13,312 bases of DNA from Xanthoparmelia taractica. Lineage: Eukaryota > Ascomycota > Lecanoromycetes > Lecanorales > Parmeliaceae. Both the position numbers and the translations under genes were made by a program. Location of the stretch: NCBI GenBank assembly GCA_033085395.1, contig JANQBS010000576.1, positions 1 through 13,312 of the forward strand, given 5' to 3'. The notes under the pieces were generated by a model that worked only from the letters and a program-made list of their open reading frames with translations, did no database searches and was not told where the DNA came from. Shown here in pieces: positions 8,022 to 13,312 of this stretch (position 1 is its first letter; every line of letters starts with the position of its first letter).

Positions 8022-9130
8022 AATAAAGATTAAGAACTCTTTAATCTACTTTCGCTTTTATAATTATAATTAAATATAATCTTTTAAGAATAGATTATTA
8101 AGTATACTTAAGAAATCGCGTATATTAAATTTATAGAGTATTTCGTTAAACGATATATTAATAGATTAACTCTTAAAGTTATTAAGTGTATCTTAAAGAT
8201 ATAATAGCATTTGCGTTTATATAGATAAATTATTCTTATTAAGATAAAGAATCGTATAATAATCTTTATAGTCTAATTAGTTCGTTTCGATTATCTATTA
8301 ATTTATAAATATTATGCGATAGATATTAAAATATTAATATTAAGCTTTTCGAATAAGCTCTTTTAAAACGTCGATATAAACTTAGAATTCTTATCGAAGA
8401 TTATAACTTATAGTATTCTTAGTTATACGATATTTATATAATAAATATCTCAATTATTTATTCGCTAATATTTTATATAATTTTATTAAAAATTAGTAAT
8501 ACTCTCTTAAGAAATTGTTAGATTATAATAAAAAGATTATCGAAATCTTTTATAGACGTAGATAATGCTATTATAAAGTCTATAGCGAATATATAAAACA
8601 ATATAATAAATTAATCTTTAAAAAGTATACTTTTATGAGACTTATAACGCTTTATTTAGTTTAATTAATATTTTAAATAATAATTAATATAAATATAAAG
8701 ATTTTCATTAAGATATCGAAGATATATTAAAGTAGCGATTCTATTATAAAAGCGATAGTAGCTATTATAATATTATTTCTTATAAAAATATTCAAATATT
8801 TATTTCTTTAAGCTATTAAGAATATAAAGATATTCTTAATTATTAATAAAGTTAATATAGTAGAGTAAGTTATCGCGCTTCTTGAAGCGTAGTCCGAGCT
8901 TACGCACTTAATTATTTTTATTTTACGAAGATACTTTATTACTTATAAAAGACTTTTTAATAAGCGCGTGTAAATTTTTTTTATTTAATTATTAGCTTTG
9001 TAAACTTCGAGTAGACGTATCTTAAAATTCTATAATATCTCTATTAAAATAATATAATAGCTAAAGTCTTTGATCAATAGTATATCTAGTGCTTCGATAA
9101 TTAATATAGTTATTTTGATAAGTAAAGCGA
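8019..9130 (-). pseudogene. Outer element: integrase zinc-binding/catalytic core relic
   Basis: Minus-strand reading gives the landmarks of a Gypsy integrase core. AIDFIIALSTSIKDFDN carries the first catalytic Asp (8578-8580, retained). IIFDKNSKFISTF corresponds to IISDRD-x-KF and keeps the second Asp (8393-8395). SKRTN corresponds to SERTN, with the catalytic Glu changed to Lys (8285-8287), a G-to-A change. LNNFKS, then INISFNEILYKFNIRD, matches the LNNS...SPNEILYGF-x-x-R block near 8110-8190. The reading ends ...FIN at 8019-8021 and resumes as NARVKIYYDK at 630. Between the RNase H end and about 8650 the zinc-binding (H2C2) part is too eroded to place its ligands. At least one frame change lies between the first and second Asp. 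The gene product would have integrated the element cDNA; it is inactive here. Confidence 0.85.
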
Positions 9131-9605
9131 CTAATAATCGTAAAAGCGCGTCTAATACGATATTAAATTTATCGATCTTATATTTAATCGTGAGATTAAA
9201 TTACGATAAATATTACGAATTACGAATTAAGTGTAAGTTAAGCTTATTAATTAGTAATAATATTATATTAATTTGCTTAGAGATTAATATTATAGCTAAG
9301 TAATTAATATAGATAATTATAAAAGACTTTCCAATAAACTTAATTATATATTAAATATTTTTCATGATTTAGATAAGATTAGCTATCTTCAGCTCTATTA
9401 ATTAATAATTCTTCTCTACTTAATTTAATATTTTATTAAAAAATATAATAAACTAAACTAATATTTTAAAGAAGATTTTAATAAGCTCTTCTTTTACGTA
9501 ATAGATTATTATTATAAAATTATATATCTTAAAGATATCTAGATCGATTAATAGTTATCTTTTCGTATCGAAATATATTAAGAGGGTTAAGTTAGCGAAA
9601 GCACT
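9130..9605 (-). pseudogene. Outer element: RNase H relic
   Basis: Reading down from about 9602: AFANLTLLIYFDTKR, then LLIDLDIFKIYNFIIIIYYVKEE, which matches the LAHFD....+D+DASK-x-FGFGA-x-+YH-+K block of the RNase H domain in fungal Gypsy polyproteins. Next come VEKNY and IELKIANLI (AEKNYWPTELEIAGLVW in the family), IIIYINY where the family has YTDHS, and FNIVLDALLRL ending at 9135, the usual IVPDALSRL that closes RNase H. Trp and Gln codons have become stops and Asp codons have become Asn. This frame differs from that of the RT upstream, so an indel lies between about 9740 and 9605. The domain degrades RNA in the RNA:DNA hybrid during reverse transcription. Confidence 0.85.
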
Positions 9606-9739
9606 CTTAACGTTATTAAAAGTCTTAAGTTCTTACTTCGTTAATACGTAGACTAAATTATAAAACTATTACTTATAAAAAAAAATTTAATTTTTTTTAA
9701 TAAAGAGCTAATAAGCTTCGTTTTACGCTATTATAAGAT

Positions 9740-10530
9740 ATACGTTCGTTAAGTATATCGAGAAATAAATAATCGTAGCTAACTAATTAAGTCTAAGAAG
9801 ATTTCTAGTTCTCGTAGAATATTAGAAAAAATAAGCGTATTAATTACTATTAGCTTCTCTTTAGAAGTAGATATCTTAAGCGAGTTAATTCTTTATCTTA
9901 ATAGAATAATTAATAAATAATCTAAGAATAATTTTTAAAATTAAGATTTATACGCTTTTAGCGATAGAGCGTAAAGAGTTATTATAAGTGCGAGAGATAC
10001 TCTTTTAAGATTTTTAAAAAAATAATTATATCGTTTATATATATCTTAATAAAGTATCTAAACGAGCGAAGCATTTAATCTATTTAAAGTTACACGTATA
10101 AAAACGCTTCTTTATATCTTATAAGTACTATATTTAATTATTTTTAATCGCGATAAGATATTATAATAAGCTTTAATCTATTCGTCGATTAAACTATAAG
10201 TTAATAAAATTATTCGACTATATCGTAGATTAAGATATATAAATAACTAGTTACTATAGCAATAATTTTCGACTATAACGAAAGTAAGTAATTATTATTC
10301 TTAGTTATTTAATTTAGAGCTCGAGTATTAATAATTACTCGATTCTTCTTTACTTCGTTAATCTCACGTTATATTACGAAATAGAAATAATTAAATAAGA
10401 TAAATTAAATAGACTAAATTATCTTATCTTATTAATATAGCTTATCGAACGTTTCGTTAATAACTTTCTTATTCTTTTAATCAACGAGATATATTCTAAT
10501 AGATTTAAGATCTACGAAAGACTTTAAAAA
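9740..10530 (-). pseudogene. Outer element: reverse transcriptase relic
   Basis: A single minus frame carries the Gypsy RT series. VINETFDKLY matches V-DETFD-L, upstream of RT motif 1. RVIINTRALN matches RVVVDIRGLN. LYILIYDIVE holds the first catalytic Asp (10222-10224, retained). KLIIISYRD matches the KLT+VSHRGQE block. MLRSFRYFIKIYINDIIIF holds the YxDD box as YIND (10030-10041), with the first Asp lost to Asn by a G-to-A change, and EYLSHL follows. Stops replace Gln and Trp throughout. Downstream, near 9740-9800, LDLISxLRLFISR-like residues in a second frame correspond to the ETYLGLTGWLR thumb block. The enzyme would have copied the element RNA into cDNA; it is dead here. Confidence 0.88.
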
Positions 10531-11267
10531 AATTAATATTTATTTTTCTTTTAAAATATCAATTATAATATTTTAATCTATTTAGATCTTAATAAAGTTA
10601 TTAATTATAGCTACTATAATAATAATAATCTAAGATATATCGTAGACTATAACGTTATTATATATAATATATTTTAATATCGAATCTATAATTATCGAAG
10701 AGATAGAAGATATATTATAGAAAATAATTAATAGACTAATTTTAGAAGAAGCTATTTTATAATAGTCTATCGAAGACTTCGCTATAGTCGCATAAGCTAC
10801 TACGATAAGCATAATATTCTTTTATAGAATCTTCTTTTAAGAGCTAGTATTATTAGCGATAAGCGAAGTATATATTAATATTATTATATAAGTATCTTTT
10901 TACTTATACTTAATAATTGAATTAAGACTTATCTTACGAAGTAATAATATTAATACGTTATATAGGTTAAAGACTTAAATAAATAATATAAAGAAATTAA
11001 TTAGATAAATTAGTATTTCTTCTTTTAATATAAGATTCTAGAAGTATTCGAGCTCGAAGAGAAAGTCTCTATTATTAGAAATATTATCGTTATATATTAT
11101 AAATATCTTAATCGTAGAATAAGACGATATTATAACGATTAATTTTATCTTTATTATTCGCTTAATATAGATTTATAAGTAAGCTCGTATCTCGATTAAA
11201 GTAATAAGACTCTAATAAGATTTAATTAATAAATCTCTAAATTATAATTAATCGATATATTCTATAA
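10531..11267 (-). pseudogene. Outer element: protease-RT linker of pol, partly still open
   Basis: Downstream of the protease the frame shifts once and gives NNRDFLFELEYF near 11041-11073, the conserved DRDFLFEP-type block that follows the protease in fungal Gypsy polyproteins. It is preceded by IIISSYSTIKIFIIY (the VVPP-x-S...P+ stretch of the family). Then comes a stop-free 60-codon run at 10630-10812 ending YNNVIVYDIS, which fits the P-NGVTVYG element just before RT. That run is in the same frame as the RT, so it is a real in-frame remnant rather than an accidental ORF, but it is not a separate gene. Its first ATG has no special status. Confidence 0.65.
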
Positions 11268-11600
11268 CTTAAGAATATTATTATTTACAATTAGATTAAT
11301 CTTTAAATTATTAATTATATAAATATTTATAATAATAAAATTAATCGCTACTTAATCGTTAATAGTATTATAAATACATATTTCTATTTGAATATATTTA
11401 TCGATATAAATAATCTTGTTATCTACTTCGCGAATAGAAATTAAAGATAAAATCTTTCTAATTATAATATTTAATAGTATCTTCTTAAGATAGACTCGAT
11501 TAATTAATATTACGAAATAATTATTATTTAGATAAATCTTAGTTTGCTCGCTAAATATATAGAAATAATTAATATCGAATTAATTAACTTTTAGCGTAGC
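11268..11600 (-). pseudogene. Outer element: retropepsin-like aspartic protease relic
   Basis: From 11600 downward the minus frame reads ATLKVN, then IYLNNNYFVILINRVYLKKIL, SLISIREVDNKIIYIDKYIQ, and INNLKINLIVNNNILK, with only two stops. This follows the fungal Gypsy protease pattern: +CLD[ST]GCSVTL+DR, then SP+-VRG+G...T-EY+, then VDDLKAN+L+GNDIL. The catalytic D-[ST]-G triad is now Asn-Asn-Asn (11520-11528), each explicable by G-to-A changes. The protease would have cut the Gag-Pol polyprotein. The upstream reading from about 12146 is in the same frame, so Gag C-terminus and protease appear to be one frame, as in single-ORF gag-pol elements. Confidence 0.85.
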
Positions 11601-13153
11601 GTATTTTTAGTCGCGAAAATTAAATTCTAATAATTTAAACTTATTTAATAAGACTTTAAATTTAATTACTATAGAAGTAGCGAAGTTTACTATTATTAAA
11701 TCTATAGTACTTATAATAGACTTTTTATTAGCTTCTAAAGTAATAATAGTTTTTAAGATAACTATAAAAAGCTTTTTATTAGAGTTAAAAGCGATTACGA
11801 AAAGCTTTTAATATTAATCTTTAAGATTTTAAGATAGGTTATTTTTAATTAAAAAGATAATCTTATATTTAGAATATAAATAATAAATATTCTTAGAAGT
11901 AGAGATAAAATTAATATTTAATATATCTTTTAAAGTATTATTATTATATTACGTATTCTTAAAGCGATCGTAAGAATTCTCTTCGTGATATTTATATATC
12001 GTATCTTCTAATATAAAAATAATATAATATTATTAATATCTAATTAACTATTTATACTCGTTATTAAAGTCTTATATAATATTCTTAGCTATAATATAAT
12101 ATACTCGTCTTAGTTAATTATTCTAAGATAAAATATTATCAGTTCTAGAGTCTAGACTATAGCGATAAATATAAATTTAACGCGTTTGCGAGACTAAAAG
12201 TAATCTATATGCGCTATAATAAAGTCGATAGACTTAAGCGCTATTCTTAATCTTTTACTTAATACGATTATTATAATACTTAATAAATTAAATTATTTAA
12301 ATAACGTAAATAGAAATAAAAACTCGCTTAATAGCTTAATTAAAAGTTTAACTAGTTATTAAAGCGTTTAGAGAAATTATTATATTAATTATTTTATGCT
12401 TAATTAAGTCTACTTTCGTTAAAAGAATACGATAATCGATTACTCTAATAAAGACTTTTATTAGATCGATATCTATTAGCGTAAGCTTATTAAATATAAT
12501 TATATTTATTGATATTAATAAGATAAGTACTTAATGTAATATTCTTATTCGAGCGCTTAATATTATAATATAGCTCTAAATTAATATTATTAAAGATAAG
12601 ATTAAGCTAATTTTTAAGACTTATATTAATATTCTTTATTAATCGAATAATCTTCTACGTGTATTTACGTAACTTACGATATAAGATAATATTTTTTATC
12701 GAATATTACTTTCGTAGTATAGTATCGAGTGCTATCGTAGATAATTTCTTAAAGCGAGCTTCTAGCAATCTTATTTACTTATTAACTCTATCTCTGAGTA
12801 CAATAATTCGCTTTTCGATATTTAATAGCTTCGCTATTTATTATTCGAGAGCGATATCTTATAAGCTTATTTATAGATTATTTCGAACGAGTTTAATATT
12901 CTTTATTATGATTATTTCTTTAACTCGCTTTATAAAGAGATAAATATCTTAAAAATAAATCTTCTTATCGATACTCATGAGTAATATTTATATTAATCGA
13001 TTTTCTATTATATATTAGATTAAAGAATTCGGGATTATCTAGATTTTAGCGTATATTATTATTATTATTAATATTAGTAATAGATTCTTTATTAGCTCTA
13101 AATTATCTACACGATTCGAGCGATTCGAGTGATATAGATATACTATGAAATTC
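11601..13153 (-). pseudogene. Outer element: Gag-like N-terminal polyprotein relic
   Basis: The minus frame beginning near 13153 reads EFHSISISLESLESC, then NPEFFNLIYNRKS, RYRSRIINSEAIKYRKANYC, then TRYYTTKVIFDKKYY and IHVED by 12650, with stops only where Gln, Arg or Trp are plausible. A second frame from about 12146 (RTDNILS, LRRVYYIIAKNII, then EDTIYKYHEENSYDRFKNT) runs without a break into the protease. Between 12650 and 12150 the frame is uncertain and Gln/Pro/Thr-rich. I recognise no capsid motif or CCHC knuckle with certainty. Position (first ORF, directly before a protease) and basic, Ser/Asn-rich composition make Gag the best guess. The likely start codon is lost; the coding-like sequence begins only about 60 bp from the inner edge of the right inverted repeat. 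The open plus-strand frame at 12659-12943 is the antisense shadow of this relic. Confidence 0.6.
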
Positions 13154-13213
13154 TATTATTATAATATATAGCTTCGTACGCTATGCTTTAATAAAGTCTT
13201 TATTTATTACGAA
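13154..13213 (-). other. Very short leader between right inverted repeat and Gag-like relic
   Basis: Sixty bases separate the inverted repeat from the first Gag-like codons. I see no tRNA-complementary primer-binding site starting TGG, and no direct copy of this stretch near the left end, so no LTR/PBS arrangement is visible here. Confidence 0.4.
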
Positions 13214-13290
13214 AAGTACGGGTCGGAAAGGTGTAGTATCTGTTGAACATAGTCGTTTTCAACTTTTTTTCAACTTTTTTTTAAAAAATT
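13214..13290 (-). repeat. Right terminal inverted repeat of the outer element
   Basis: It begins AAGTACGGGTCGGAAAGG at its inner edge and ends AAAAAATT at 13290, matching 76-1 of the window in inverted orientation. Read inward on the minus strand it has two A-run + GTTG units in tandem, then GAAAACGACTATG and TTCAAC. The next 22 bases (13291-13312) are AT-rich flank with no counterpart visible on the left, because the window starts at the left repeat tip. Confidence 0.92.
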
Positions 13291-13312
13291 ATATCTTTTT
13301 AATCTATTTATA
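13291..13312. other. Flank outside the outer element
   Basis: Twenty-two AT-rich bases (atatcttttt...) follow the right inverted repeat. Without left flank, no target-site duplication can be tested. Confidence 0.6.

Larger units (their letters stand above)
1..13290 (-). mobile_element. Outer Gypsy-type (chromovirus) element bounded by terminal inverted repeats, interrupted by a nested LTR element
   Basis: What is seen: 76/77-bp inverted repeats close both ends, and between them a single minus-strand series of relics runs Gag-like, protease, RT, RNase H, integrase, chromodomain. The plus-strand LTR element at 631-8018 splits it; without that insert it is about 5.9 kb. No direct repeat is visible next to either end. 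The order PR-RT-RH-IN-chromodomain is that of Ty3/Gypsy chromoviruses, which normally carry LTRs, so the inverted ends are anomalous. The left end coincides with base 1, so the left target duplication cannot be seen; the right flank begins atatcttttt. All catalytic domains are damaged by RIP-type transitions. Alternatives are a DNA transposon that captured a Gypsy polyprotein, or a rearrangement that inverted one short LTR. Confidence 0.75.

Noticed and set aside
9070..9303. Open plus-strand frame of 77 codons
   Set aside because: It is antisense to the outer RNase H end (DALLRL at 9135-9152) and following integrase linker, which carry recognisable motifs.
12659..12943. Open plus-strand frame of 94 codons, hydrophobic
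   Set aside because: It is antisense to the Gag-like relic, whose minus frame continues on both sides. The hydrophobic look comes from reversed Lys/Arg/Asn codons.
1200..13200. A genome with TAA/TAG reassigned to glutamine
   Set aside because: Stops also replace Trp, and invariant Asp/Glu/Gly are changed to Asn/Lys/Glu. Frame changes are present too. Reassignment would not explain these; RIP does.
1..13290. DIRS-type retroelement or Crypton (tyrosine recombinase)
   Set aside because: The inverted ends suggested it, but the outer element has a protease, a DDE integrase and a chromodomain, and I found no tyrosine recombinase.
1..13312. Organellar or Plasmodium-like AT-rich genome, CRISPR array, tRNA or rRNA genes
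   Set aside because: The AT richness is dinucleotide-specific (CpA lost, CpG kept) and confined to retroelement relics. No regularly spaced repeats or RNA gene folds were seen.

Overview
The window is a nest of two dead Ty3/Gypsy-type retroelements from what is most likely a filamentous ascomycete (inference). The sequence is extremely AT-rich. TpA is abundant and CpA/TpG almost absent over most of it, while CpG (TCGA, ACGA) survives. Stop codons stand where the protein families have Gln, Trp or Arg, and catalytic Asp/Glu codons have become Asn/Lys. That is the pattern expected of repeat-induced point mutation (RIP). No gene here is intact. Every coding call is a relic read through stops and a few frame changes.

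Outer element (1-630 plus 8019-13290, minus strand, about 5.9 kb once the insertion is removed): it reads from high to low coordinates as a Gag-like region, aspartic protease, PR-RT linker, reverse transcriptase, RNase H, integrase and chromodomain. It therefore resembles a chromovirus gag-pol. I see no LTRs. Instead the element is bounded by near-perfect terminal INVERTED repeats of about 76 bp (1-76 and 13214-13290). The Gag-like frame starts about 60 bp inside one repeat and the chromodomain ends about 80 bp inside the other. A Gypsy polyprotein bounded by inverted repeats is the most unusual thing in the window.

Inner element (about 631-8018, plus strand, 7.4 kb): an ordinary LTR chromovirus with short LTRs of about 139 bp (631-769 and 7879-8018). 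It has a leader, gag, a C2H2-like finger, protease, RT, RNase H, integrase and a chromodomain. It sits inside the integrase of the outer element. Cutting it out with one copy of a GTT duplication rejoins the outer integrase frame exactly, which proves the nesting order.

The short terminal repeats, the LTRs and the first 400 bp of the inner leader keep ordinary CpA-containing sequence, while both interiors are saturated with RIP-type changes. Nothing in the window looks like a host gene, RNA gene or CRISPR array. Only 22 bp of flank (13291-13312) lie outside the outer element, and none on its left.
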